This document shows positions 14,846 to 23,995 of a DNA stretch of 64,000 nt, piece by piece. Numbering within the stretch: the stretch's first letter is position 1; each line of letters opens with the position of its first letter. The notes beneath the pieces were generated by a model that ran no database searches, was not told the origin of the DNA, and saw only the letters and a list, made by a program, of their open reading frames with translations. The stretch comes from Thalassotalea ponticola (GTDB lineage Bacteria; Pseudomonadota; Gammaproteobacteria; Enterobacterales; Alteromonadaceae): assembly GCF_041379045.1 (NCBI RefSeq), contig NZ_CP166871.1:310001-374000 (forward strand), written 5' to 3'. Position numbers and translations under genes: made by a program.

Positions 14846-15430
14846 TTATTGCTCAAATCTTTTGTACTGAGCAGGGTAGCGTTTTCGGCATTCTTTCTTA
14901 AACCAATTCGGAATGATGGCATCATCAACAAATAACTTCTCTTGGTATCGAGCTAGCTTGTCTTTAGGGTTCGGCCGTTCTGTGATTGCGCGTTTGAGGT
15001 AAAACAGTTCTTCCATCTCTTTTTCCCGGAGGTTTTTGAAGTTTCCACCCGTAACTCGAAAAACAGCTTCACTCATCACAAATTCTATAAAGTTGTCTTT
15101 GTTTAATGACCAGTAGGTACACTTATCGTTAAGTAGCTCGATTTCTTTCTCAGTCATTTGAACATAAAAATACTCCCACTCTTTTACTCGCAAGTTAGTT
15201 GTTCCTTGAGCCTTGTATAGCCGCTCAATATACCTCATAGCTGTAAAACTATTTATCGGTATATCTTTAGATTTTCGGAGCTTGAAATAAACCCATTCAA
15301 GGAAGTCTATTTCGAATCTTATAAATGCGTTAAACCAGAATTTTTTCACCAGACCTAGCCCCTCGATCATTCGATCGAAGTCAGCGATGACGGACGGGTT
15401 TACTTTGAATCGTTGCGTTTTTTGAGGCAT
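14846..15430 (-). CDS. Protein of unknown function next to the Tn7-like module
   Basis: A 194-residue soluble, largely helical protein rich in aromatic and basic residues (EIDFLEWVYFKLRKSK, KEWEYFYVQMTEKEI, PNWFKKECRKRYPAQYKRFEQ). The N-terminus QRFKVNPSVIADFDRMIEGLGL could be a ribbon-helix-helix-like start, but this is uncertain. No family recognised. A 16-bp perfect palindrome lies 15 bases upstream of the start, suggesting a regulated promoter. It reads away from tnsA. Confidence 0.55.
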   Translation of the reverse strand: MPQKTQRFKVNPSVIADFDRMIEGLGLVKKFWFNAFIRFEIDFLEWVYFKLRKSKDIPINSFTAMRYIERLYKAQGTTNLRVKEWEYFYVQMTEKEIELLNDKCTYWSLNKDNFIEFVMSEAVFRVTGGNFKNLREKEMEELFYLKRAITERPNPKDKLARYQEKLFVDDAIIPNWFKKECRKRYPAQYKRFEQ

Positions 15431-15444
15431 GCAATAGCTCCAGT

Positions 15445-15460
15445 TGTGATAATTATCACA
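15445..15460. promoter_or_regulatory. 16-bp perfect palindrome, probable operator
   Basis: TGTGATAATTATCACA lies just upstream of the minus-strand gene ending at 15430. Its symmetry and position fit a dimeric repressor site. It could also be the outermost part of a transposon end, since Tn7-like ends begin with TGT. Confidence 0.45.
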
Positions 15461-15836
15461 TTTTAATTTATTTTGAATTATTATGAAATTATTTTCATTT
15501 TTTTTCGCTTCTTGACAAGAATATCGACCATGTAGAGTATTTTAACTGTGAAAAACAGTGGTTAATTGCATAAAAATAAAAATTAGCGGTAAAAATGTAA
15601 CTTAACCTGTTTTTGTGTGGCTTTTTTGGAACTTAATCTAAATAAGGTTGCAAAGCGCAAATTATTTAAAAACAGTTGCTTGTGTTGTTTTGTGGTGTGT
15701 TTTTTGCACTTTTTTGCGGGGTTTTTAGTTTTATGGAATCGCGTTTGCAAAGCCCCGAAAAAACCTGTTTAATTCTCACAAATCTGCTTTTGCAGAGTGT
15801 TAATTAAACAAAAATAGGTGTTTTAGGGTGGGTATT
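15461..15836. other. AT-rich gene-free stretch before tnsA; candidate transposon end
   Basis: About 375 bases rich in homopolymer runs. Short similar words recur: GGTTGCAAAGCGC (near 15650), GTTTGCAAAGCCCC (near 15746) and CTTTTGCAGAG (near 15788). Tn7-like ends carry several TnsB-binding repeats next to tnsA, so these are candidates, but I could not define a terminal sequence or a target duplication. Confidence 0.35.
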
Positions 15837-16082
15837 ATGCTTTCGAGCGTGTTTTTTAATAAAAATAATGTTTATGGCTTTTGGGGAGACGAGCAATTAG
15901 GTGAATTTTCATTAGCCCAACCTTTCAGTATTGCACATATCGACTACACTTCCAGCAAATGGCGCGAAAAGTGTGCAAATTTTTACCGTCGCTGTAGTGA
16001 CACAAAAACAACAAAAAACCGCTTGATGCTTATTTGCATTGTTGTGTTTCGCAAGAACGCGGAGGGCGAGAAATGTTGTTAA
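15837..16082 (+). CDS. Doubtful small gene overlapping the tnsA start
   Basis: An open frame of 81 residues from the ATG at 15837 that ends ten bases inside tnsA. No recognised motif, and codon use looks ordinary for AT-rich DNA. It could be a leader coupled to tnsA or chance. Listed because it fills the space between the putative end and tnsA. Confidence 0.25.
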   Translation: MLSSVFFNKNNVYGFWGDEQLGEFSLAQPFSIAHIDYTSSKWREKCANFYRRCSDTKTTKNRLMLICIVVFRKNAEGEKCC

Positions 16083-16729
16083 AAGAGCGTGAGTTGAAAT
16101 TGATGCGAAAGCTGCCACGAAAGAGCAAGCTATCTGTACTCCATCAGTTTTATTCACACAAGAACCACTGTTCGTTTCGATTTGAGAGCGCGCTCGAAGC
16201 GCACTCAGCACTATGTTTGGAGTTTGACGCTAACGTTGCGCGTTATGTGGCGCAGCCGTTTTCAGTCACTTACTCACTAAATGGCCGCAATGTGCGCTAT
16301 ACACCTGATTTTCTGGTGCAGCTGACTAATGGCCGCTTTAAGAGCCAAGAAATTAAGCCGAGCGAAAAGCTCGCAAGTCCCAAAAACCAGCGTAAGTTTC
16401 AAACGTTGCAAGCCTATTTTGCACAGAGCCTGCATCACCCGCTAGAGCTGGTTGACGAGAAATTCATTTATCGAGGTCACAAGGTAAATAACTTTCAGCG
16501 CCTCTATCCATATCTTCAGCGCCAGCCTAGCGCGACAGAGCTGCAAACCCTTAATGGTTTACCCTGCCAGCAATTGAGTTTTGGTGAGTTGGTAGGTCAT
16601 CTTGCAGAGCACGTTCAAGAACCACTGCACAGTGCTTTGACACTGGTTGCACTTGGCTTTTTTGATTGGAATGAAACCCTTTTAATCGATGAAAATTCGA
16701 CACTTACATTAAAATCGGGGGTCGCATGA
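16073..16729 (+). CDS. tnsA: TnsA endonuclease of a Tn7-like transposon
   Basis: A 218-residue protein from the ATG at 16073, which follows GGAGGGCGAGAA. It has the restriction-endonuclease-like fold of TnsA: FESALEA supplies an acidic residue near 38-42, YTPDFLV the Asp at 79 and QEIKP the Lys at 95. It nicks the 5' ends of the element so that, with TnsB, the transposon moves by cut-and-paste. Length and the tnsA-B-C order match short TnsA proteins of the Tn6677-like branch. Residues 17-218 are duplicated in the next gene. Its stop overlaps the next start as ATGA. Confidence 0.9.
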   Translation: MLLKERELKLMRKLPRKSKLSVLHQFYSHKNHCSFRFESALEAHSALCLEFDANVARYVAQPFSVTYSLNGRNVRYTPDFLVQLTNGRFKSQEIKPSEKLASPKNQRKFQTLQAYFAQSLHHPLELVDEKFIYRGHKVNNFQRLYPYLQRQPSATELQTLNGLPCQQLSFGELVGHLAEHVQEPLHSALTLVALGFFDWNETLLIDENSTLTLKSGVA

Positions 16730-17690
16730 GCGCTTTTGTTATTTCTGAAGGTAAAGAGATTCTTTACCATGGCAAGTTAGCCGTTATCCGTGCTTTCAAG
16801 GACAGCTTTGTTGTTATCGAAGTCAATTCACAATACATCATGCTGTCACCCGAGGACTACCACAAAAAAGTTCGAAGTGAACATATTCAAACACCTCCGA
16901 TGGAGAAGAGCAAGCTATCGGTACAGCATCAGTTTTATTCACATAAGAACCACTGTTCGTTTCGATTTGAGAGCGCGCTCGAAGCGCACTCAGCACTATG
17001 TTTAGAGTTTGACGCCAACGTTGCGCGTTATGTGGCGCAGCCGTTTTCAGTCACTTACCCACTAAATGGCCGCAATGGGCGCTATACACCTGATTTTCTG
17101 GTGCAGCTGACTAATGGCCGCTTTAAGAGCCAAGAAATTAAGCCGAGCGAAAAGCTCGCAAGTCCCAAAAACCAGCGTAAGTTTCAAACTTTGCAAGCCT
17201 ATTTTGCACAGAGCCTGCATCACCCGCTAGAGCTGGTTGACGAGAAGTTCATTTATCGAGGTCACAAGGTAGATAACTTTCAGCGCCTCTATCCATATCT
17301 TCAGCGCCAGCCTAGCGCGACAGAGGTGCAATCTCTTGATGGTTTACCATGCCAGCAATTGAGTTTTGGTGAGTTAGTTGGTCATCTTGCAGAACACGTT
17401 CAAGAACCACTGCACAGTGCTTTGGCACTGGTTGCACATGGCTTTTTTGAGTGGGATGAAACACTTTTAATCGATGCAAATTCGACACTTACATTAAAAT
17501 TGGAGGTCGCATGAGCGCTCTTGTAATTTCGGAAGGTAAAGAGATTCTTTATCATGGCATGCTAGCCGTCATCCGTGCTTTTAAGGAAAACTTTGTTGTT
17601 ATAGAACTCAATTCACGGTGCATCATGCTTTCACCTGAGAAGTACCAGAAAAAAGTTCTAAGTGAACATATTCAAACACCGCCGATGGAG
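16121..17690 (+). repeat. Tandem duplication of 785 bp across the tnsA/tnsB junction
   Basis: Unit 1 is 16121-16905 and unit 2 is 16906-17690. Both start AAGAGCAAGCTATC and end CCGATGGAG. Each unit carries most of tnsA, the ATGA overlap and the first 60 codons of tnsB. Protein identity between units is about 93% in the TnsA part and about 83% in the TnsB part by my count. The copies have therefore diverged but stayed open. Confidence 0.92.
16726..17514 (+). CDS. TnsB-N-terminus/TnsA chimera from tandem duplication
   Basis: A 262-residue protein. Residues 1-60 match the start of TnsB (MSAFVISEGKEILYHG compared with MSALVISEGKEILYHG). Residues 61-262 match TnsA from residue 17 to its end with 14 substitutions. 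The nuclease residues (FESALEA, YTPDFLV, QEIKP) are all kept, so it may still be active. It overlaps tnsA upstream and tnsB downstream by ATGA, keeping translational coupling. It could supply a second nuclease subunit, alter TnsA-TnsB contacts, or be a tolerated by-product. I know of no described Tn7-like element with this gene. Confidence 0.85.
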   Translation: MSAFVISEGKEILYHGKLAVIRAFKDSFVVIEVNSQYIMLSPEDYHKKVRSEHIQTPPMEKSKLSVQHQFYSHKNHCSFRFESALEAHSALCLEFDANVARYVAQPFSVTYPLNGRNGRYTPDFLVQLTNGRFKSQEIKPSEKLASPKNQRKFQTLQAYFAQSLHHPLELVDEKFIYRGHKVDNFQRLYPYLQRQPSATEVQSLDGLPCQQLSFGELVGHLAEHVQEPLHSALALVAHGFFEWDETLLIDANSTLTLKLEVA

Positions 17691-19514
17691 GGGTGTATTG
17701 CGCCTGTAATACCGCTGACTTCTCAATCAGAGAAGCTTTCTGCGGAGCGATATGAAGCGTATGTGATGCCGCTCCGAGATCGTGAATCAAACTGCTCTCG
17801 CAGAGTCATTCGCGAAGTTATTGATAAAGTAGCACAAGAACGTGGTGATACCGGAAAGAATAAACCATCGGCAGATACAGTATATTCGTGGCTAAAAAAG
17901 GCTGAACAACTTGACTTTGACTTTGTCGCCATGGTCAACCTTAAAAAGGGAAAGCGAGGTGAGCAAGCCTCCGGAGAGGCCGTTGATTTATTCTTTGACA
18001 TCATTCATCAATACTATTTCCAGCCTACCAAAGCTGAAAAGGACCAACAACAAGGTCTATCTCAAGAAGCGTGCTGGCGAAAGTATAAAGAAGCGCAAAA
18101 AAAATTAGTTAACGGGATGCCGTGTCGTGACCGCGAAAACTACAAAGGCATGGCTCGTTCAACATTTCTTGCTAAGTTTGCAAGCTTAGATCCCGTAGAA
18201 GTGTGCATTGCACGCGAAGGTTATAATGTCGCCCGCAGAAGATTCAGACAATCGAGTCAACATATAGTGGTCTCTCGTCCGCTGGAGCTTGTCCAAATTG
18301 ACGCTGTTCACATTAACCTTGGTTTGTTTAACCATGCGGGTGAGTACGTAGGTATGCCCGTCGTATTCTTTGCGATTGATATTTTTACTCGAGCGATTAT
18401 TGGCTACGTAATAGTCTATGCGCACTCGCGCAGAGAAGACTTAAGCTCAGCAATCGAGCTACTGAGAGTATCGATACAAGCCAAACGCAAGCCTGAGCAT
18501 ACTGAGCACGACTGGCCTCTATACGGTAAGCCTGAAGAAGTACGTTACGACTCTGGTATCTTTTCAGCCAAGCAGATGAGTAGCTATTTAATGCATGTTC
18601 AAATTCGTGGCCAACAAAACCCGGTAGCGTCACCGTGGTCAAACGGTATCATTGAACGCTTTAACCTCACCTTTCGAGAGCATTGTTGCAAGCGCATCGA
18701 TGGATACGAGGGCAAGCGCATGCAAGGCTATAAAGATACGCAACAAGCCAAAGTCTCAGCATGTATCACAGAGACAGAATTTCGCAAGATAGTTGAGACC
18801 TTTATCTTAGATGAATATCACCAAACCGAGCACTGCGGGCTTCGTAAGGCTACACCTGCAGAGGTTGCGAGAGAGTATAAACACCTTGTACCGATGCTTG
18901 ACCCTGCCTACCTAGTCAAAGTTAACACTTTCCGTGGTGTAGAAACGGAGTTCACTATCCATGCGCACAAAGGCATTGTTCGTAACAATGTTTGGTACAA
19001 CGACCAAACCAAAACACGTAATATGCCTGGCAAACTTATCCGTATTTACGACAAATACCACAAAAAGTCTAAGTCAGTAAAAGTCATAGGGTTCTATTCA
19101 CATGTTGATATCTCTCGCATCTCAGTTGTCGACCCTGACACCGGTGAATTGTTTGAGGTGCCGTCAACGACGTACTCAGAGCCCACATCCCTGGCACAAC
19201 ACAAAGCGTTGCAAATGTCGAAGGGACCATTGGATTTAACCAATGCGGTGGGCCGCCTGTCACCAAAGTTACTTATCGATGAGGATGATGAAATCGAGCA
19301 GGCAAGCTCTAGCGAGGCTGAAGCATTTGAACCATCAGATGCTAACGAGACTATGCCTGCAGAGATTCAGCTGCAGCTCGAGCAATGCATCAGCGCTAAC
19401 GAGGCAGGAATGATTGCCCCACCAGAGCTCAGTGAGGATGACGCAGAAGTGGATGAGCCAGTTAAGAAAGTAACAACCGTCGTCAAAAAGAACGTTAAAC
19501 GCATTAAAGTCTAA
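17511..19514 (+). CDS. tnsB: TnsB DDE transposase of a Tn7-like transposon
   Basis: A 667-residue protein that binds the transposon ends and performs 3' strand cutting and joining. After an N-terminal segment of about 60 residues, shared with the preceding chimera, come helix-turn-helix-type end-binding domains. The retroviral-integrase core has its DDE triad in VQIDAVH (about 263), VRYDSG (about 346) and NGIIERF (about 381). A basic beta-barrel follows, then an acidic tail and the end VVKKNVKRIKV, which in Tn7-like TnsB contacts TnsC. Co-directional with tnsC 18 bases downstream. Confidence 0.95.
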   Translation: MSALVISEGKEILYHGMLAVIRAFKENFVVIELNSRCIMLSPEKYQKKVLSEHIQTPPMEGCIAPVIPLTSQSEKLSAERYEAYVMPLRDRESNCSRRVIREVIDKVAQERGDTGKNKPSADTVYSWLKKAEQLDFDFVAMVNLKKGKRGEQASGEAVDLFFDIIHQYYFQPTKAEKDQQQGLSQEACWRKYKEAQKKLVNGMPCRDRENYKGMARSTFLAKFASLDPVEVCIAREGYNVARRRFRQSSQHIVVSRPLELVQIDAVHINLGLFNHAGEYVGMPVVFFAIDIFTRAIIGYVIVYAHSRREDLSSAIELLRVSIQAKRKPEHTEHDWPLYGKPEEVRYDSGIFSAKQMSSYLMHVQIRGQQNPVASPWSNGIIERFNLTFREHCCKRIDGYEGKRMQGYKDTQQAKVSACITETEFRKIVETFILDEYHQTEHCGLRKATPAEVAREYKHLVPMLDPAYLVKVNTFRGVETEFTIHAHKGIVRNNVWYNDQTKTRNMPGKLIRIYDKYHKKSKSVKVIGFYSHVDISRISVVDPDTGELFEVPSTTYSEPTSLAQHKALQMSKGPLDLTNAVGRLSPKLLIDEDDEIEQASSSEAEAFEPSDANETMPAEIQLQLEQCISANEAGMIAPPELSEDDAEVDEPVKKVTTVVKKNVKRIKV

Positions 19515-19532
19515 GTAGTAGGTAAAGTTATT

Positions 19533-20483
19533 ATGAAAAAGCATGATTTAAACTCAGTCGCCCGTCAAATCGCAGAGACATACTGTCGCACGGGTAAGTA
19601 TTTAAAAGCTGAGCAGTCCGTATTACATACCATGAAATACCGTGATTCTGAGCGTGGGGGTGCAATCCTATTAGGTGAGTCGGGTATTGGTAAAACAACG
19701 TTTGCGAAAACGTTTTTATCTCAGCATGCTGAAGCATCACTTTCCGAGCACGATAACAAGTTTGGTATTTATGTCGAAGTACCGGGGGGTAATCTGAAGG
19801 TTCTGTATGGTCAGATACTTCAAGAGCTGGGTGATATTGCTCCTGAAAAAGGCACGGCTGCCGATAAGAAGACTCGCATCATCAAGCTAATCAATGAGAT
19901 GGATGTCAAAGTGGTGTTTGTTGATGAGGTTCAGGAGGTTCTTCCCTCAACTAAGTTATTACCCACTAGCGCTTTTGTTAAAGACTTTAAAGAAATAGCG
20001 AACAACACCAATTGCGCGTGGATACTATGCGGAACCCCCAATGCTATGGCTATTAAAGACGTTGATAAACAGCTTGCGTCACGCTTACCGAAGACAATTT
20101 TGTTACCCGTTTTCAGCTTTAAAACCCAAGAAGATAAGCTTGAATACCTTGAGTTCTTATTCGAATTTTTTGAGCACCTTCCGGTCGCAGCCCCTTACTT
20201 TAAATGCTTAAACGAGTCGATTACTGACGAGGGCTTTTCATATTTTTGCAATGTTAATTACGACAATTTACTACGCATGTTACTTGCGACCGATGGTTGC
20301 TTACGTCCATTTATGACGTTGATGCAAGACTGTTTAGATCGTTTAGAAGATGGCGAGAAAATCACTAAATCAACATTGGTTGAAGCGTACGACGAATGCT
20401 TTGAAGGTGAAGAACTTAATCCATTCAGTGCTTCAATAAGTAAAGTTAAAAAGCTGCTTATCCAGCGAGGGTTATATGCGTAA
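19533..20483 (+). CDS. tnsC: TnsC AAA+ ATPase regulator of transposition
   Basis: A 316-residue AAA+ protein with Walker A GESGIGKTTF (from about residue 48) and Walker B VVFVDEVQEV (about 126-135), plus ILCGTPNA as a sensor-like strand. TnsC polymerises on target DNA and links the target selector (TniQ/TnsD) to TnsA and TnsB. The short length resembles TnsC of Tn6677-type elements and TniB rather than the 555-residue Tn7 protein. The C-terminus overlaps the start of tniQ by 8 bases. Confidence 0.93.
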   Translation: MKKHDLNSVARQIAETYCRTGKYLKAEQSVLHTMKYRDSERGGAILLGESGIGKTTFAKTFLSQHAEASLSEHDNKFGIYVEVPGGNLKVLYGQILQELGDIAPEKGTAADKKTRIIKLINEMDVKVVFVDEVQEVLPSTKLLPTSAFVKDFKEIANNTNCAWILCGTPNAMAIKDVDKQLASRLPKTILLPVFSFKTQEDKLEYLEFLFEFFEHLPVAAPYFKCLNESITDEGFSYFCNVNYDNLLRMLLATDGCLRPFMTLMQDCLDRLEDGEKITKSTLVEAYDECFEGEELNPFSASISKVKKLLIQRGLYA

Positions 20484-22191
20484 TCACCCTCCGATTCGAC
20501 CTCGCCCGCAAGCAGGGGAAAGCGTACAAGGCTATGTACTGCGAATCGCTGCATGCAATGGTTTCTTTGATAGCAAAATCATCTTTCAGATGCTTGATTT
20601 GAATCCAAGTGAAACTGTTTACGATGTCAAACGTGACCGTTTTCCCCAGTTTGCTTCTCGACTCGCGGTAGCCCTGCAGTTAGCACCGGAGGACTTAAAA
20701 AATCATTTTGACACCACGCATGCCCTAGATAAAAATGACTCCACGTGTGTCGTCAAAATCTCCTCAAAAAAGCTCAAGTTGTGCTCTGTTTGCATTGATG
20801 AGAAGGATGGCTACGTTAAGCATGAGTGGCAACATGGGCACATTACACATTGCAATGAACATCAGGTGATGCTTATCGACAGTTGCCCAAGTTGTCATCA
20901 TCAGCTTGAGTGGAATAGCGACGTGTTTGCTGGTTGTTTCCGTTGCGGCTTACGTTGGAGCGATTACAGTCCGCTCCCCGAGGATATCCCAAGTTATCAG
21001 CGAGCTTGGCTACAATGCTTGCCGCTTGAAAAGGAGGCGTACTTAGACGCTTTATATCAAGCCGGAACGATAGTTTTGAGTCCGAGCCGCTTTAATGTGA
21101 CGCCAATTGCACGTTGGGACAAAACGGTTGAAGAATCAGTAAATGTCTTCAGCAAGGCGTTTAGTTTACTCCGGTCGGCTGATAATCGCTCTCGATTATT
21201 GAAACAGTTGTATGCAGCTCTTGGGGCAACAGTACAAAATAACCTGATTAATTCGATAAAACGGTTGTTGCAACACCCTGTTGAGCAGTTGCCTTCATTG
21301 GGAGGATGTGCAGAGGGCATAGCCGAAGAGCGATGTAACGTTGAAGTATGTGACGAGTGTTTGTTGTTAGATGGTCAAGCGAGTAAGTTGCTTGCCTTAA
21401 CGCCTGCGCAATTGAAAGAACTTAACCACGGCCTTGGCTTGTCATCAACGAAAGTCAAAAGCTCATACCGGTACTCTCTAATTCAGCTGCAAGAAATTTT
21501 GGATCGTCTACGTAAACAGTCAGCATCTGCAATTTGTGAATTTGACGATGATTATTTAACGCTAAATAGCATCTCAAATATATGCGCTAAATACTTATTC
21601 AACTTTGGCGATGCTCTAGCATTGTTATTACGTGAAAATGTTAATTTTCATCGTCGTAATGATGCTTCAACATTTGCTGATTTTTATGTTTCTAAATCAG
21701 AGCTTATTATGCTCTTGGCTGAGCATGAAGAGTCACAGTATGGCCGTTTATTGTCAACATCCGAGATAATGGCATACTTAGGCACCGAGCGCGTTAAAGT
21801 CACGGCTATTGCGTCTTTATTGGGCTGGGAGACAGTGCCAGTGACTCGGTCAAGTTTTCAGTATCAAGCGAAAGATGTAAAGGCGTTCACAGATAATTAC
21901 GTGTTACTCGACAAGTGGTGTGATGTAGCTCTGTATGGCAAGCGTAGTTTGAACAAGTTCCTTATAGAAAATGGGTTCCAAGCGGTTGACGGTGCCGATA
22001 CACCACACACCAAGTTGCACCTTTTTAATAAAACCCCTGAGTTGCTTAGCGCTATAGAAGAATTTGAGCGCGAATGGTATAAATCCAAACCTCCTCGTCA
22101 TTTAAAACACCGTCTTCAACTACAGCTACAGGGTAACCATTTATTATCAGCTTCTTCTTTAGAGCTGTTTAAGCAGCGATGTGCTAGCTAA
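20476..22191 (+). CDS. tniQ: TniQ/TnsD-family target-selection protein
   Basis: A 571-residue protein with the N-terminal TniQ pattern RPRPQAGESVQGYVLRIA. A zinc-binding region of paired cysteines follows (LCSVCIDEKDGY, HCNEHQ, SCPSCHHQ, GCFRCGLRW; about residues 103-160). Large C-terminal helical domains complete the chain. Short TniQ proteins of about 400 residues act with CRISPR Cascade, whereas longer TnsD-type proteins bind a fixed attachment site. The length therefore suggests sequence-specific targeting. No cas genes accompany it. The attachment site was not identified. Confidence 0.9.
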   Translation: MRNHPPIRPRPQAGESVQGYVLRIAACNGFFDSKIIFQMLDLNPSETVYDVKRDRFPQFASRLAVALQLAPEDLKNHFDTTHALDKNDSTCVVKISSKKLKLCSVCIDEKDGYVKHEWQHGHITHCNEHQVMLIDSCPSCHHQLEWNSDVFAGCFRCGLRWSDYSPLPEDIPSYQRAWLQCLPLEKEAYLDALYQAGTIVLSPSRFNVTPIARWDKTVEESVNVFSKAFSLLRSADNRSRLLKQLYAALGATVQNNLINSIKRLLQHPVEQLPSLGGCAEGIAEERCNVEVCDECLLLDGQASKLLALTPAQLKELNHGLGLSSTKVKSSYRYSLIQLQEILDRLRKQSASAICEFDDDYLTLNSISNICAKYLFNFGDALALLLRENVNFHRRNDASTFADFYVSKSELIMLLAEHEESQYGRLLSTSEIMAYLGTERVKVTAIASLLGWETVPVTRSSFQYQAKDVKAFTDNYVLLDKWCDVALYGKRSLNKFLIENGFQAVDGADTPHTKLHLFNKTPELLSAIEEFEREWYKSKPPRHLKHRLQLQLQGNHLLSASSLELFKQRCAS

Positions 22192-22214
22192 ACCCGAACT
22201 TACTTACCTAATTA

Positions 22215-22241
22215 AAGTTGCGTAGTTGAATTACGCAACTT
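22215..22241 (+). terminator. Hairpin after tniQ
   Basis: AAGTTGCGTA and TACGCAACTT with a 7-base loop, 24 bases past the tniQ stop. The word AATTAAAGTTGCG before it recurs in the hairpin after the gene at 22578. No strong T-run. Confidence 0.5.
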
Positions 22242-22577
22242 GCGCTTCAAACTTTAATTCTTAAAATGACCTCGCAATACATCTCAAGTGCAGCCCCGCA
22301 TTAAGCGCAAGATAGTTACAATCTAGTCATTCAAGACTACCCACCTCATCTATACACTTCATTAGGAAAGTAAAAATATCGCATTATAGACTCATTCAAC
22401 AGGCTTCAGCTCATATTTATCTTACATACATCAATAACCTTTACTTCATTGAAAATATAACCTTGCAAAAATCCTGTAATCAATTACGATTTTGTTACGT
22501 GCTTTTTGTAATTTGTTTATTTGATGGGATTTTAAATTATCAGTAGATTTTGTCGTGGATTTAACAAGGAGAAATCA
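22242..22577. other. Gene-free AT-rich stretch between tniQ and the cargo-like gene
   Basis: About 335 bases with no supportable gene, CRISPR-like repeat or RNA. It should carry the promoter of the gene at 22578, whose ATG has an AAGGAG site. Confidence 0.4.
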
Positions 22578-23774
22578 ATGAACTACAACCCTAACGAACT
22601 TAGACAAGACAAATTAACAACCAAGATTTTGGTAGAGCATGCACTCACTCAGATTAAGTCACAGCAAATTCTAGCTTTTGAACTAAATGTTCCTGAGTCA
22701 AGGATCTCTGAAGCAAAGCAAGGTAAACATGGATTTAAAACAGAAACTGCTGAAATCTTGATAGCCAAATATGGTTTACCCCAAAGCGCTTTTGGAGAAT
22801 ATAAAGCAGACTGCATTTATCTGGATCAACATTCAAATATTGAAGGGTTTCTTTCTCAAGAAAATGATCTCCAATTAAGTATCTTGATCGATCTTTATAT
22901 TCAAAAAATGAAACTTCATTTATTCCCAGAACGTGAAGGTCAACTTGATGTGACTATTGAGGACGTTAAGGTAAATGATTTGTTATCTGATAAGCATTTT
23001 ATCGAACTAGCAACGCTTGCGGTTGAACAATTCTATGAAGGAGCAGACTATGAAGAACAGACATTTAGGCTTCAATCAAACAGTTTAAGAAAATTAACTA
23101 CACCTTCTGGAGACCATAATTTGCCATCTCTACTTGAACGATACTCGTTAGAAAGTGAGCTAAGTGAGAGTCAAGATAGTCTGTCTAATCTGTTATATGC
23201 GGCATACGCGATAAACGAGTGCAATAAGCGAAAGCATACTCAAGTTGTGAAATGGAACAAGACAGCAGATTTATTTCAAGATGTTCGAAGTAAAACAGAA
23301 TTGAATGTCACTGGCAGAAAAATTGTTGCTGATGAATGGTTGGATGTGAAAGTTGATGTTTTTGCTAGAAACAATGTTAGAAATAAAACAATCGATACTG
23401 TCCTGACGGATATCGTGAACAATCTAGATAGGTTGACACCATCAATATTGGGCTTTAATGAGCCGTTAAATTCGATCAACGAGAAACTATCAATTAAGCT
23501 CAAATCTCTAGATGTGTTTTACAAAGAAGATTCTACATTTACCGTTATTTTAGGTGTGGAACATTCAGAGAAAATTAACCCTCATGTAAAACTAAGCGAT
23601 TACAATCTAGTGCTTCATGGTATCACTCCCGATGAAATGTTACATTCGGTCACACCGCAATTACTTAATTTGCCGACGAGCAGCTATGTCTTGGATTTTG
23701 CATGGTCAGAATTTCAGGCTAAAGCATTCTTTGCAAAGAACGGAATTATGATTCCGGGGGCTATAGTGATTTAA
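22578..23774 (+). CDS. HTH-containing protein of unknown function, cargo-like
   Basis: A 398-residue protein with AAGGAG before the ATG. Residues about 14-60 look like a Cro/CI helix-turn-helix (ALTQIKSQQILAFELNVPES, then RISEAKQGKHGF and ILIAKYGL). The remaining 330 residues match no family I recognise and include a helical middle and a C-terminal segment with VTPQLLNLPTSSYVLDFAW. It is the only complete gene between tniQ and the palindromic gene-free stretch, so it may be transposon cargo, possibly a defence or regulatory protein. This is inference from position only. Confidence 0.55.
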   Translation: MNYNPNELRQDKLTTKILVEHALTQIKSQQILAFELNVPESRISEAKQGKHGFKTETAEILIAKYGLPQSAFGEYKADCIYLDQHSNIEGFLSQENDLQLSILIDLYIQKMKLHLFPEREGQLDVTIEDVKVNDLLSDKHFIELATLAVEQFYEGADYEEQTFRLQSNSLRKLTTPSGDHNLPSLLERYSLESELSESQDSLSNLLYAAYAINECNKRKHTQVVKWNKTADLFQDVRSKTELNVTGRKIVADEWLDVKVDVFARNNVRNKTIDTVLTDIVNNLDRLTPSILGFNEPLNSINEKLSIKLKSLDVFYKEDSTFTVILGVEHSEKINPHVKLSDYNLVLHGITPDEMLHSVTPQLLNLPTSSYVLDFAWSEFQAKAFFAKNGIMIPGAIVI

Positions 23775-23967
23775 AAGCCGCTTTTGAATGTCACTATCAA
23801 GTTAAGAGTGACAATACTTTAAAGTTTAACGCGGCCAAATCATTGTAAACTTGTTGTTTTTATTGTTTACATATTTGACACAGTAAGTTTTTATAACTCA
23901 TTGTTATTATATGGAAAAACAAAAGGCGTTGAGTGTGTCGACACTTGATTTCCTTTTAGCCCCAATT

Positions 23968-23995
23968 AAAGTTGCGCAATAAAAGCGCAACTTTT
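23968..23995 (+). terminator. Terminator after the gene at 22578
   Basis: AAAGTTGCGC and GCGCAACTTT form a perfect 10-bp stem with loop AATAAAA, followed by TTCTT. It shares its first word with the hairpin after tniQ. Confidence 0.65.
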
